Assembly: GCA_963712485.1 (NCBI GenBank)
Contig: CAVQID010000019.1
Coordinates: forward strand, 124,001 to 188,000
Reading direction: 5' to 3'
From: JALORV01 sp963712485
GTDB taxonomy: Bacteria > Pseudomonadota > Gammaproteobacteria > Burkholderiales > Burkholderiaceae_F
Length of the DNA stretch: 64,000 nt
In this document: positions 28,117 through 36,977 of the stretch, piece by piece
Layout: each line of letters begins with the position of its first letter
Numbering within the stretch: the first letter of the stretch is position 1
Position numbers and translations under genes: made by a program
The notes under the pieces: model-generated
The model's input: the letters and a program-made list of their open reading frames with translations, nothing else
Told to the model about the DNA's origin: nothing
Databases searched by the model: none

Positions 28117-28132
28117 TGGCACGGATCTCGCA
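28117..28132 (+). promoter_or_regulatory. Sigma-54 promoter of the first pilA
   Basis: TGGCACGGATCTCGCA fits the -24/-12 consensus TGGCACG-N4-TTGC, with a perfect -24 element and one change (TCGC) at -12. It lies 57 bases before the pilA ATG. pilA genes are classically sigma-54/PilR dependent. The same element recurs before the second copy. Confidence 0.7.
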
Positions 28133-28189
28133 GACTGTCGGTCATCGGCAAGGGGCCGTGGTTTGACCGAGATCTTCACAGGAGAGTAA

Positions 28190-28717
28190 ATGAAACAGCA
28201 ACTCAACCGTCTTCAGCGCGGCTTCACGCTGATCGAGTTGATGATCGTCGTGGCGATCATCGGCATCTTGGCGGCCATCGCCATTCCTGCGTATCAGGAC
28301 TACACGATCCGCGCGCGCGTCACGGAGGGTTTGAACCTCGCGAGCGTGTCCAAGCAGGTGGTTTCTGAAATCGCGCAAAACGGCGTATGTATGGATGTAC
28401 CGGGGTACGGCGCGGGCTTCGTTCCTCCTACCGCTTCGCGGAACGTCGACGGTCCTAACATGGCTGTGGCGGCGGCGACAGGCATCGTCACGATCCCTTA
28501 TACGACGGCGGTCGCGGCCGCGGCAGCGAATACGCTGTTCCTGATTCCCTATACCGGTGTGGCGACGGCACTCCCAGCGGCCAACTGTGCTGCGCCGGGC
28601 ACGTTTACGCCGACTCAGGATTCGATTCGTTGGCGCTGCCGTGCCGCGGGCTCGGTCTTCGGCCTCGGTGCTGCTGGAACGCTCGCTGCTCGCTACGCTC
28701 CGGCCGAGTGCCGATAA
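28190..28717 (+). CDS. pilA: Type IV major pilin, copy 1
   Basis: 175 residues. The short basic leader MKQQLNRLQRG is followed by FTLIELMIVVAIIGILAAIA, the type III signal cut by PilD after Gly, with the conserved Glu5. The hydrophobic helix continues into PAYQDYTIRARVTEGL. The C-terminal domain has Cys residues at NGVCMDV, PAANCAAPG, RWRCRAAG and the final AECR, giving a disulfide-bounded D-region. An AGGAGAG ribosome-binding site precedes the ATG. A terminator follows at 28738. A second, nearly identical gene begins at 29114. Confidence 0.95.
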   Translation: MKQQLNRLQRGFTLIELMIVVAIIGILAAIAIPAYQDYTIRARVTEGLNLASVSKQVVSEIAQNGVCMDVPGYGAGFVPPTASRNVDGPNMAVAAATGIVTIPYTTAVAAAAANTLFLIPYTGVATALPAANCAAPGTFTPTQDSIRWRCRAAGSVFGLGAAGTLAARYAPAECR

Positions 28718-28737
28718 GGCAACCGCTGCTCGATCAC

Positions 28738-28761
28738 AAGGGGCGCATGGCGCCCCTTTTT
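28738..28761 (+). terminator. Rho-independent terminator after pilA copy 1
   Basis: A hairpin with arms GGGGCGC (28740-28746) and GCGCCCC (28750-28756) around ATG, flanked by AA and TTTTT. It lies 20 bases after the pilA stop and has a clean U tract, so it should end transcription and separate the two pilin copies. Confidence 0.85.
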
Positions 28762-29039
28762 GTTCCTTGAGACCTCATAGCGCGCGCGATACGATCCGCC
28801 GCAAAAGCGTCTCCAAGGCTTGTCCGGGTGAAGACTCGCCCGATGCTTCCTCCATCAAGTTACGTCAACGGCGGAGTTCGTTAACGCTCCGCGGCTTAGC
28901 CTCGCAACATCTCATCCACCCGAGTAAGACCTCCGTAGTTCGGTATCACCTGCCAAAAAACGTCACCGGCCGAAGCCGTGGATTGTCAGGAGTGCCTTGA
29001 ATTCACGGCAAATTTCTTGGTTTAGACGGCATTTCAGCC

Positions 29040-29055
29040 TGGCACGGATCTCGCA
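29040..29055 (+). promoter_or_regulatory. Sigma-54 promoter of the second pilA
   Basis: The same 16-base element as before copy 1 (TGGCACGGATCTCGCA), 58 bases upstream of the second pilA ATG. The sequence just upstream, where an activator would bind, differs between the copies, so the two could respond differently. Confidence 0.7.
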
Positions 29056-29113
29056 GACTGTCGGTCATCGGCAAGGGGCCGTATGTCTGACCGATATCTT
29101 CACAGGAGAGTAA

Positions 29114-29643
29114 ATGAAACAGCAACTCAATCGACTTCAGCGCGGCTTCACGCTGATCGAGTTGATGATCGTCGTGGCGATCATCGGCATCTTGGCGGCC
29201 ATCGCCATTCCTGCGTATCAGGACTACACGATCCGCGCGCGCGTCACGGAGGGTTTGAACCTCGCGAGCGTGTCCAAGCAGGTGGTTTCTGAAATCGCGC
29301 AAAACGGCGTATGTATGGATGTACCGGGGTACGGCGCGGGCTTCGTTGCTCCTACCGCTTCGCGGAACGTCGACGGTCCTAACATGGCTGTGGCGGCGGC
29401 GACAGGCATCGTCACGATCCCCTATACGACGGCGGTCGCGGCCGCGGCAGCAAACACGCTGTTCCTGATTCCCTATACCGGTGTGGCGACGCCGCACTGC
29501 CAGCGGCCAACTGTGCTGCGCCGGGCACGTTTACGCCGACTCAGGATTCGATTCGTTGGCGCTGCCGTGCCGCGGGCTCGGTCTTCGGCCTCGGTGCTGC
29601 TGGAACGCTCGCTGCTCGCTACGCTCCGGCCGAGTGCCGATAA
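29114..29643 (+). CDS. pilA: Type IV major pilin, copy 2, frameshifted in this sequence
   Basis: Identical to copy 1 over the leader, helix and most of the head, with a Pro-to-Ala change at GFVAPTASR. Near 29490 the sequence ACGCCGCACTGCC appears to lack one G (expected ...CCGGCACTGCC), which throws the last third out of frame. Restoring it gives VATPALPAANCAAPG and the same AECR ending at 29643. If real, the frameshift would replace the disulfide region with an Arg-rich tail and inactivate the pilin. Given the pattern across the window, an error is more likely. Confidence 0.85.
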
Positions 29644-29663
29644 GGCAACCGCTGCTCGATCAC

Positions 29664-29689
29664 AAGGGGCGCATGGCGCCCCTTGTTTG
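29664..29689 (+). terminator. Terminator-like hairpin after pilA copy 2
   Basis: The same GGGGCGC/GCGCCCC hairpin as after copy 1, but the U tract reads CTTGTTTGT, broken by G. It is weaker than the copy-1 terminator and may allow read-through into the accessory gene at 29772. Confidence 0.6.
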
Positions 29690-29771
29690 TTTCTCCGGGC
29701 GGACTAACTCGGCGGAAAGTTCCGTGATGGAGGGTTTCCAGATGGCTGCATGCACTTGTTGGGCGGTATAG

Positions 29772-30588
29772 ATGAGCGAAATGACACTGGAAACGGCTAG
29801 CTCCAGCGGCGCGGTAAGAGCAAAGAAGTTGCCAAGGCGAGTCAAATATGCCGCGATGCACTTTCTTTGCAGCGCAGTGGTCGTCGGTACTTTTACCGCC
29901 GCGGTTCTGTTTGTTCTCTACCCGCCACCGCTCGCCTCGCTGGAGGGAGTCACGTTCATTCTCGTTCTGCTGGTAGCGGTGGATGTCTGCCTTGGTCCGC
30001 TGCTCACTCTCTTGATCGCCGCACCATCCAAGCCACGGCGCGAGTTGGCGCGTGACTTGGCAGTTATTGGTGCCGTTCAGCTGCGCGGCACTAGCGTACG
30101 GCGCGTACTCTGTCTACTCGGTGCGGCCCGCCTTTGTGGTCTTCAACGCAGACCGCTTCGACATCGTCACTCCCGGAGAACTGGTCTGGCGCGCCGACAA
30201 GGTACCCGGCACGATGAACCTGACCAGTCCGCCAGCCTTTGGTCCAGTATGGGTTCATGGTCTGCCTCCCGAGTCCGTGAGCGAGCGTAATGACTTGATC
30301 CTAGAGTCTTCAATGGGTGGTCCAGACCTGAAGAACTTGCCACACTTGTTCCACGCGTTCCCGGGCGATGCCGGCCCAATCCGCGATCGAGCAAAGCCGA
30401 TCGATGAGCTTACGAAACTCGGAGACCGGCAACGGAGTCAGGTGTTGTCAGAACTGGACGCAGCGGGGTTAAAGCCGAGTGAAGCGATGTATGTTCCGCT
30501 ACTGGGACGCCAGTCGACTGGGGTTGTGATTATGCGACGAACCGATGCCTCGATTATCAAGGCTTTGCCTCTTCCTCCTGTGTACTGA
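29772..30588 (+). CDS. tfpZ: TfpX/TfpZ-family type IV pilin accessory protein, one frameshift
   Basis: About 271 residues after repair. The N-terminal half has membrane segments (MHFLCSAVVVGTFTAAVLFVLYP, EGVTFILVLLVAVDVCLGPLLTLLI) with the family block VDVCLGPLLTLLI. The frame shifts near 30083 in AVIGAVQL/AALAYGAYSVYSVRPAFVVFNADRF, another family signature. The C-terminal half is soluble and ends YVPLLGRQSTGVVIMRR. In Pseudomonas and Acinetobacter such genes sit directly after pilA and affect pilus assembly in an allele-specific way. The position here is the same. Confidence 0.85.
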
Positions 30589-30638
30589 CCGAAGCGAGGC
30601 GGCAGCAATCGGAAGAGCTGAGGTGACGAAGTGGTTAA

Positions 30639-31109
30639 CTAGCGTCTCTTATCAAGCGAACCGCCCCCCGCTCGACGCAGAGGACCAAAGCAAGAAGTAA
30701 GCGCCGGGCTGTCACACAGGATGAACATTTCCATCGTTGGCTCAAACAGAAGATAGTGGGTGTTCTCCTCGCCTGCACTGTTTGAGACCGAGTCAGCACA
30801 GTCCTTACCACCATAGTCCTTCGTTACCTTCACGTCGAGCTTGTAGAAACCCATGACGCTTGGCTCGCTTGCGATCGTGTACGTGTTGTCCGTGCGCTCA
30901 TCGCCACTGAGGACCGTTAGGACTCCGTCGGATTGGAATTCATAGGTCTCGGTGCACTTGTTTTGTGCGGTCCATTGCCACTTCCCAATTATGGGCAGCG
31001 GTGTTTGCCCACCGATCGACTGCGCCAAGCCGATGCTTGGGCAACCTGTCAAAAGCATTGCCAGTAGGAGACCTCTCAAGTTGACACCTGTCGGCACGGG
31101 ATGAAGCAA
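30639..31109 (-). CDS. Exported hypothetical protein
   Basis: 156 residues with a hydrophobic leader LRGLLLAMLLTGCPSIGLAQ. LLTGC could be a lipobox, or the signal could be cut after LAQ. The mature part (PIIGKWQWTAQNKCTETYEFQSDG..., then TYTIASEPSVMGFYKLDV) looks like a small beta-barrel of the lipocalin or META kind, with four to five cysteines. No family is recognised with confidence. Its G+C is lower than in neighbouring genes, which together with its isolated position hints at recent acquisition. Confidence 0.6.
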   Translation of the reverse strand: MLHPVPTGVNLRGLLLAMLLTGCPSIGLAQSIGGQTPLPIIGKWQWTAQNKCTETYEFQSDGVLTVLSGDERTDNTYTIASEPSVMGFYKLDVKVTKDYGGKDCADSVSNSAGEENTHYLLFEPTMEMFILCDSPALTSCFGPLRRAGGGSLDKRR

Positions 31110-31131
31110 ATGTGGTTCGTAAACTCAACAG

Positions 31132-32186
31132 TCAATCTTGTTCGGATCGCGGTTGGTAGTTAGCGGTGACCCCGCACTTCTTATCGGCCAGAAACCTCTC
31201 GTACCAGTCAACAAACTGCCTGATTCCTTCGTGAATCGGCGTTCCCGGCTTGTGTCCGGTCCACTCAGTCAGAAGTGTTGTATCCGCAAACGTAGCCGGC
31301 ACATCCCCGGGCTGCATCGGCAGGTAGTTGCGCTGCGCCTTCTTTCCGAGGGCTGCTTCCAGAGCGTCAAGGTATTCAAGAAGACCCGCCGGGCCATGGT
31401 TGCCGATGTTCAGCAACTTGGTAAGGCGCCCACGAATGCGCCGGATCCGGTGTCGCGGTATCGAATGCCGCGTTCGGCTGCGGCGCACGGTCGAGTACGC
31501 GCACGACGCCTTCGACGATGTCGTCGATGTAGGTGAAGTCGCGCTGCATCTTGCCGTGGTTGAACACGTTGACCGGTTCGCCCGCCAGGATCGCCTTCGT
31601 GAAGAGGAAGAGCGCCATGTCGGGCCGGCCCCACGGTCCGTAGACGGTGAAGAAGCGCAGGCCGGTGCTCGGGATGCCGAACAGGTGGCTGTAGGTGTGC
31701 GCCATCAGCTCGTTCGACTTCTTGCTTGCGGCGTACAGGCTGACCGGGTGGTCGACGTTGTCTGACTCCTTGAACGGCAAGCGCGTATTGCCGCCGTACA
31801 CGCTGGAACTGCTGGCATAGACGAGGTGCTCGTACCGGGTGGTGCCGGCACGCTTCGAGGATGTTGAGGAAGCCGGTGATGTTGGAGCGGACGTACTCGT
31901 GCGGGTTCGTCAGCGAGTAGCGCACGCCCGCCTGCGCCGCGAGGTGGACGACACGGTCGAAGCGCTCGTCGGCAAACAGCCGACTCACCGCGTCGCTGTC
32001 GGCAACGTCAATCTTGTGGAACGAGAAGTTGGCGTGATCCAGCTGCTTCAGTCGCGCGAGCTTGAGGTTGACGTCGTAATACTCGTTCAGGTTGTCGAGA
32101 CCGACGACGGTGTCGCCGCGCGCGAGCAGGCGCTGCGCGACGTGCATGCCGATGAAGCCGGCGGCGCCGGTGACGAGGACTTTCAT
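31132..32186 (-). CDS. NAD-dependent nucleotide-sugar epimerase, UDP-glucuronate 4-epimerase type, two frameshifts
   Basis: About 335 residues after repair. It is an extended short-chain dehydrogenase with MKVLVTGAAGFIGMHVAQRLL (NAD site), VVHLAAQAGVRYSLTNPHEYVRSN, the catalytic YAASK within VSLYAASKKSNELMAHTY, and TGLRFFTVYGPWGRPDMALFLF, typical of bacterial UDP-glucuronate 4-epimerases (capsule/LPS). The frame changes near 31840 (before LVYASSSSVYGG) and near 31415 (before KLLNIGNHGPAGLLEYL). UDP-glucose dehydrogenase lies directly upstream, so the pair would make UDP-glucuronate and then UDP-galacturonate. Confidence 0.87.
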
Positions 32187-32219
32187 TGGGGTCCTGTTGC
32201 GAAGGGTTGAGCTGGAATT

Positions 32220-33581
32220 TTATGCGTCCACGGTGCCGCGGCCGACGCCGACGTAGGACCACCCTTCGGTCCGGAGGCGAACCGCGTCGTACTGGTTGCG
32301 ACCGTCAAAGATCACCGGCTGCTTCAGCAGGCCGCGGATCTTCCTGAAGTCCGGGCTGCGGAATTCCTTCCACTCGGTGATCAGCACGAGCGCATCGGCG
32401 CCGGCGAGCGCTTCGTATTTTTCCGGGACCAATGTGAAGCGCTCGTTTCGCCCCATATTCTGGGTCAGTTGCTTCTCAAACAGGTTCGCGGCGACCGGGT
32501 CGAACGCGCGCACCGACGCGCCGGCTTCGAGCAGGCCGCGCACGATGGTCAGCGCCGGGGCTTCGCGCACGTCGTCGGTGCCCGGCTTGAACGACAGGCC
32601 CCAGATACCGAACGTCCGCCCGCTGAGATCATTGCCAAAGCGCTGCTTCACCTGGTCGAGCACGTAATGCTTCTGGTGTTCGTTGCGCTCATGCGTGGCG
32701 CGCAGTACCAGCGGATCGACTTCGATGGATTTCGCGGTGTGGATCAGCGCCTTCACGTCCTTCGGAAAGCACGAGCCGCCGTAGCCGGCGCCGGCATAAA
32801 TGAACGAATGACCGATGCGTGGATCCGAGCCGATGCCGCGCCGGACGTTGTCGATGTCGACTCCCAGCCTGTCGCACAGGTTGGCCACCTCGTTGATGAA
32901 GCTGATCTTGGTGGCGAGCAGCGCGTTGGCGGCGTATTTCGTCAGCTCGGCTTCGCGCCGCGCCATCAACAGCACGCGATCGCGATTCATGTTGAATGGC
33001 CGATACAGTTCCAGCATCAGCTTCTCGGCAGTCGCCGAGTTCGCGCCGACGATGATGCGGCTCGGCCGCATGAAGTCGTCGACGGCCGCCCCTTCCTTCA
33101 GGAATTCCGGATTGCTGACGACGTCGAAGAGCGTCGTGTCGGCGCCGGCCTCGGCGATGACCTTGGCGACCTGGTCACCGGTTCCGACCGGGACCGTCGA
33201 CTTCGACGCCACCACGGTGTATTCGTCGATGACGGCGCCGATGTCGCGGGCCACCTGCAACACGCCGGTGATATCGGCGGAGCCATCCTCGCTCGACGGC
33301 GTTCCGACCGCGATCATGACCACCGGCGCGCTCAGCGTGCGGTCTTCCTTGCTGCGCCGGTAGGCGTCTTTCAAAGAGGTGGTGAAAGTGAGGCGGCCCG
33401 AGGCCACGCCGCTTTCCACGAGTGCCGCGAGCCCCGGTTCGTAGAAGGGGACTTCCCCGGCGCGCAGCCTATCGACCCGCTTGGGATCGATGTCCACACA
33501 AAATACCGAATGGCCCACCTCACACAGGCATGCGCCCGTGACCAGGCCGACGTAGCCCGTTCCTGCAATGACGATCGACAC
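32220..33581 (-). CDS. ugd: UDP-glucose 6-dehydrogenase
   Basis: 453 residues, GTG start, complete. The NAD site is MSIVIAGTGYVGLVTGACL. VASKSTVPVGTG, SNPEFLKEGAAVDDFMRPSRIIVG, the catalytic Cys in GAGYGGSCFPKDVKAL and GLSFKPGTDDVREAPAL are all present. It oxidises UDP-glucose to UDP-glucuronate with two NAD+. The epimerase gene follows 33 bases downstream on the same strand. The pair supplies uronic acids for surface polysaccharide. No glycosyltransferase genes are in the window. Confidence 0.96.
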   Translation of the reverse strand: MSIVIAGTGYVGLVTGACLCEVGHSVFCVDIDPKRVDRLRAGEVPFYEPGLAALVESGVASGRLTFTTSLKDAYRRSKEDRTLSAPVVMIAVGTPSSEDGSADITGVLQVARDIGAVIDEYTVVASKSTVPVGTGDQVAKVIAEAGADTTLFDVVSNPEFLKEGAAVDDFMRPSRIIVGANSATAEKLMLELYRPFNMNRDRVLLMARREAELTKYAANALLATKISFINEVANLCDRLGVDIDNVRRGIGSDPRIGHSFIYAGAGYGGSCFPKDVKALIHTAKSIEVDPLVLRATHERNEHQKHYVLDQVKQRFGNDLSGRTFGIWGLSFKPGTDDVREAPALTIVRGLLEAGASVRAFDPVAANLFEKQLTQNMGRNERFTLVPEKYEALAGADALVLITEWKEFRSPDFRKIRGLLKQPVIFDGRNQYDAVRLRTEGWSYVGVGRGTVDA

Positions 33582-33749
33582 CTGCTCCTCCCGTTGACCC
33601 TGAGAGGCTACATCAAGCGGCGCTGAGGCATTTCACAGGAAATGTCGACGAATGACTCCGGCGCAGGAGCATTGGCAGGGGCGTACCTCGGTCCCGCTCG
33701 GGAAGCGGGTGCCGACGGCTACAGATCCGAACGACGGCTTACTCGAGCA

Positions 33750-35115
33750 TCAGCTCGGCGTCACGCGCCAGATCTCGCCTTCATCCGTCGCGACGTACAG
33801 GCTTCCGTCCGGTCCCTGGACCAGCGACCGCATTCGATTGGACGGCAAGCCCGAGGCGATCGTCGCGCCGGTTGCGGACCCTGCCGCGTCCAGTTCGACG
33901 ATCTGCAGGGTCTCTGGCGCTCATGATGCTGACGGCCAGTCTGCCGTTCCAGGCCTTCCATTGCGCGCCGTTGAGGAACGCCAGCGGTCCCATGCCGCGC
34001 GCCCCGGTGTTATGGACCCACGCCGGGCGCACCGCGGCGGGGAACCGCGTCGTGTCGGTCATCGGCATCGTGGTCGGATTGCCGGCGTAGCCACAGTAGT
34101 TGTCGGCACACGACAGCGCGGGGCGATTCTGCGGGTCCCAGCCGGCATTGCCGCCGGCAACCAGCGGAGTCACTTCGTCCGAGTGGTTGGGTCCGTGCTC
34201 GGCCGTATAAGGCTGGCCGGCATTGACGGTGCCCGCGGGCCGGAAGTCGATGCCCTGCACGTTGCGGTGGCCGTAGCTGAAGATGCGCGGATCACCGCCG
34301 CTCGGTGTGCTGTTGCCCGGCGCCGCAGCGCCATTGCGGTCCACGCGGATGACCTTGCCACCGAGTCGGCTCAGGTCCTGCGGCAGGCTGCCGTTGTGGT
34401 TGTCGCCGCTGGTGATGTAGAGATAGCCATCCGGACCAAACCGTATCCGCCCGCCGCTGTGCGCGCCCGCACCCCCGTGGGCGTTGCCCGCGTTCTTGTA
34501 CGCGATGTCCGTGACGATGTCGGTTCGATTGGACGCCGTCGTGAACGCGGCATCGAGTTGAATGCGCACGACGCGATTCGTGCGCGGACTCGTGCTCAGG
34601 TTCGATGCCATGAACACGTAGACGTAGCGATTTGCCGCGAACTCCGGATCGATCGCGACGCCATGCACGCCGCTTTGCCCCTCGCAGAACAGGTCCGCGG
34701 CGACGAGCGCAGATCCGCTGGTACCGAACAGACGTGTTACCGAGCCGTTGGTCCGGCGCACGGAAAGGCCACGACACTTTTCCGTGAAGAGCAGCGAACC
34801 GTCCGGCAGGAATGCCAGGTCCCAGGGACTCGACAGCCCTGACGCAACCACGGTGCGGGTCAGCGTTGGCACGACCGTCGATGGCGGCGGCGTCGGTGTA
34901 GGCGTTGGAGTTGGGGTCGGAGTTGGAGTCGGCGTCGGAGTCGGAGTGGGCGTTGGGGTCGGCGTAGGTGTGGGCGACGGCACCGGGTCGGCGGCCGGAC
35001 TTGGGGCGGCGACGGGCGCAACGCCATCGCCGCCGCCGCCGCACGCCGCTAACGTCACTGCGCTAACGACTGCAGTCGAGAGGGTGAATAAGAGTAAGAG
35101 CGCTGCGCGATTCAC
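33750..35115 (-). CDS. PQQ-type glucose/sorbosone dehydrogenase family lipoprotein, one frameshift
   Basis: About 454 residues, GTG start. A signal peptide with lipobox TLAAC gives a lipid-anchored Cys, followed by GGGG, a Pro/Ala segment and a (Pro-Thr)n tether. The catalytic beta-propeller starts near residue 85: GLSSPWDLAFLPDGSLLFTEK, GVHGVAIDPEFAANRYVYVF, GGRIRFGPDGYLYITSGDNH, FSYGHRNVQGIDFRP and EHGPNHSDEV. The frame breaks near 33920, and the other frame finishes LQIVELDAAGSATGATIASG...YVATDEGEIWRVTPS. It is probably a periplasmic aldose oxidoreductase. Its start overlaps the mnmA stop (GTGA). Confidence 0.87.
34882..34980 (-). repeat. Pro-Thr repeat tract in the sugar dehydrogenase
   Basis: About 16 Pro-Thr dipeptides encoded by degenerate repeats (CCNACN with varied third bases) in the lipoprotein linker. 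Varied codons suggest selection for the peptide rather than recent slippage. Length polymorphism between strains would be expected. It probably extends the enzyme away from the outer membrane. Confidence 0.85.
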
Positions 35116-36242
35116 TTCGACGGATGAGCGATTGCGGGAGTCTCAACGAGTCTAGTCATCGACGCCGACGCAATCACTCCGCCACCCAGACTAGCTTCGC
35201 CGCGGTAAAGCACCGCCGACTGGCCCGGTGTTGCAGCCCACTGAGGCTCTTCGAACTGCAGTTCAAATCCGCGGGTGGTCACGTTGCGTACGACGCAGAC
35301 GGCGTCGCCTTGCCGATATCGCGTTTTGGCGGCAAGCCGCGTTCCTTCGGCGGGAGCAGTGCCACTGATCCAGCTGGGGTCAATGACCTGCAGGTGATCA
35401 GTCAAGAGCCAGGGGTGATCGTGGCCCTGCACGACCCACAGCGTGTTGGTCGCCATGTCCTTGCGCGCGACGAACCAGGCCGCGCCGGAGCCGTCGCGCC
35501 GGCCGCCGATGCCGATGCCCTTGCGCTGTCCGAGCGTGTAGAACGCGAGTCCGACGTGTTCACCGATGATCCGGCCCTCCTCGTTTCGGATCGGTCCGGG
35601 CTGCATCGGCAGGTAACGATTGAGGAACTCGCGAAACGGCCGCTCGCCGATGAAGCAGATGCCCGTCGAGTCGCGCTTCGCGGCGTTGGGCAGGCCGATC
35701 TCGCGCGCGATGCGTCGCACTTCGGTCTTTTGCAGCGCTCCGATCGGAAACAGCGTCCGCGCCAGCTGCGACTGCGTCAGCCGATGCAGGAAGTAGCTCT
35801 GGTCCTTGGTCGCGTCGAGGCCGCGAAGCAGTTCGAAGCCCCCGTCGTGCTGGCGGACGCGCGCGTAGTGGCCGGTCGCAATGTGGTCGGCGTCCAGCTG
35901 CAGCGCGTGGTCGAGGAACGCCTTGAACTTGATCTCGGCGTTGCACAGCACGTCCGGATTCGGAGTGCGGCCGGCCGAGTACTCGCGCAGGAACTCGGCG
36001 AACACGCGGTCTTTGTACTCGGCGGCGAAGTTCACCGCTTCGAGCTCGATACCGACGACGTCGGCGGCGGCGGCCGCGTCGATCAGGTCCTGGCGCGTCG
36101 AACAGTATTCATCGTCGTCATCGTCTTCCCAGTTCTTCATGAAGAGGCCGATGACGTCGTAGCCGTCCTGCTTCAGCAGCCAGGCCGCGACCGAGGAGTC
36201 GACCCCGCCCGACATGCCGATGACGACGCGTCCCTTGCGCAT
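35112..36242 (-). CDS. mnmA: tRNA-specific 2-thiouridylase MnmA
   Basis: 376 residues from the ATG at 36242; MGID at 36254 is an alternative start. MnmA puts sulfur on U34 of tRNA-Lys, -Glu and -Gln. The PP-loop is VVIGMSGGVDSSVAAWLL, the catalytic cysteines lie in NPDVLCNAEIKF and KRDSTGICFIGERPFREFL, and ATGHYARV, ATKDQSYFLHRL and HVGLAFYTLGQRKGIGIGG are conserved. A target tRNA, tRNA-Lys(TTT), is also in the window. The Nudix gene lies 78 bases upstream on the same strand, the usual betaproteobacterial pairing. Confidence 0.96.
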   Translation of the reverse strand: MRKGRVVIGMSGGVDSSVAAWLLKQDGYDVIGLFMKNWEDDDDDEYCSTRQDLIDAAAAADVVGIELEAVNFAAEYKDRVFAEFLREYSAGRTPNPDVLCNAEIKFKAFLDHALQLDADHIATGHYARVRQHDGGFELLRGLDATKDQSYFLHRLTQSQLARTLFPIGALQKTEVRRIAREIGLPNAAKRDSTGICFIGERPFREFLNRYLPMQPGPIRNEEGRIIGEHVGLAFYTLGQRKGIGIGGRRDGSGAAWFVARKDMATNTLWVVQGHDHPWLLTDHLQVIDPSWISGTAPAEGTRLAAKTRYRQGDAVCVVRNVTTRGFELQFEEPQWAATPGQSAVLYRGEASLGGGVIASASMTRLVETPAIAHPSK

Positions 36243-36320
36243 GTCAATGCCCATAGGTCCGCGTTGACGGCGTGCGCATGGTCCGCAGCGCACGGCGAAC
36301 GACGGGAGCAAGGACGGCTT

Positions 36321-36798
36321 TCATAGGATCGCAGATGGGTGCACGAAGATCGCGCTCAAGGGATAGCGCTGGCCGGCGAGATAGTCGTCGACGCACTTCA
36401 TGACCAGCGGGCTGCGGTGCTCGCGGCTGCCGGGTCCGGATTTCGTCCGGGGTCATCCACAGCGTCCGCAGGATTCCGGCGTCCAGCTTCCTCCCCGACT
36501 CGGGCTCGCCGACCGATCCCGTGAACGCAAAGCGTACGTAGGTGACCGGCTGGTCTTCGTAGGCCGAGGCCGAGCGGGCCATGTAGACGCCCAACAGCGC
36601 CATCGGCGTGAACACGCAGGCGGTTTCCTCGAGCGCCTCGCGGATCGCCGCATCGACGAGGCTCTCGCCCGGATCGAGGTGGCCGGCCGGCTGGTTCAGG
36701 CGCACTCCTTCGGGCGTCTCTTCCTCGACCATCAGGAAGCGGCCATCGCGCTCGACGATCGCGGCCACCGTGACACTGGGCTTCCAGGGAGCGGACAT
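36321..36798 (-). CDS. Nudix hydrolase, one frameshift
   Basis: About 159 residues starting MSAPWKPSVTVAAIVERDG. The Nudix box runs from GHLDPGESLVDAAIREALEE to T, fitting GX5EX7REUXEEXGU with Ala-Cys in place of the last Gly. The frame slips near 36430, and the other frame ends REHRSPLVMKCVDDYLAGQRYPLSAIF then VHPSAIL. It resembles the phosphatase NudJ that neighbours mnmA in many proteobacteria. It hydrolyses nucleoside diphosphate-linked substrates; the exact one is unknown. Confidence 0.85.
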
Positions 36799-36977
36799 CG
36801 GCAGGGGTGCCGCGGCCATGGGTGGCGCGGCGTGCGGAGACTTCGGGCTTTCGCGTAAAGTCGCGATTCTATCGGCCAGGGCCGCCCGGACCGCACGGTG
36901 CCAAGACACCTCGGCGTGTTCGATTGGACGGGACAAGAGCCGCCACGAGACAACGCACGAGCGAGAGGGACTGCTGA

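Larger units (their letters stand above)
28060..29690 (+). repeat. Tandem duplication of the pilA unit (promoter, gene and terminator)
   Basis: The stretch from about 28060 to 28760 is repeated at about 28985 to 29690. The coding parts are almost base-for-base identical. The upstream parts share GTCAGGAGTGCCTTGAATT, the sigma-54 box and the leader CTTCACAGGAGAGTAA, with a more divergent patch between. The terminators match apart from the U tract. The roughly 225 bases in between (28761-28984) hold no gene. Confidence 0.9.

Noticed and set aside
29490..29643. The second pilin as a true pseudogene
   Set aside because: The break is one missing base in a G/C run and the rest matches copy 1 to the last codon. 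Many essential genes in the window show the same defect.
34882..34980. The degenerate six-base repeat as a CRISPR-like or minisatellite array
   Set aside because: It lies in frame inside a gene, encodes Pro-Thr pairs and has no spacers. It is a protein linker.
36243..36320. An extension of the Nudix frame over the mnmA start region (ending MRTPSTRTYGH)
   Set aside because: It exists only because of the indel near 36430. In the corrected frame the Nudix protein stops at 36321, leaving a normal spacer before mnmA.
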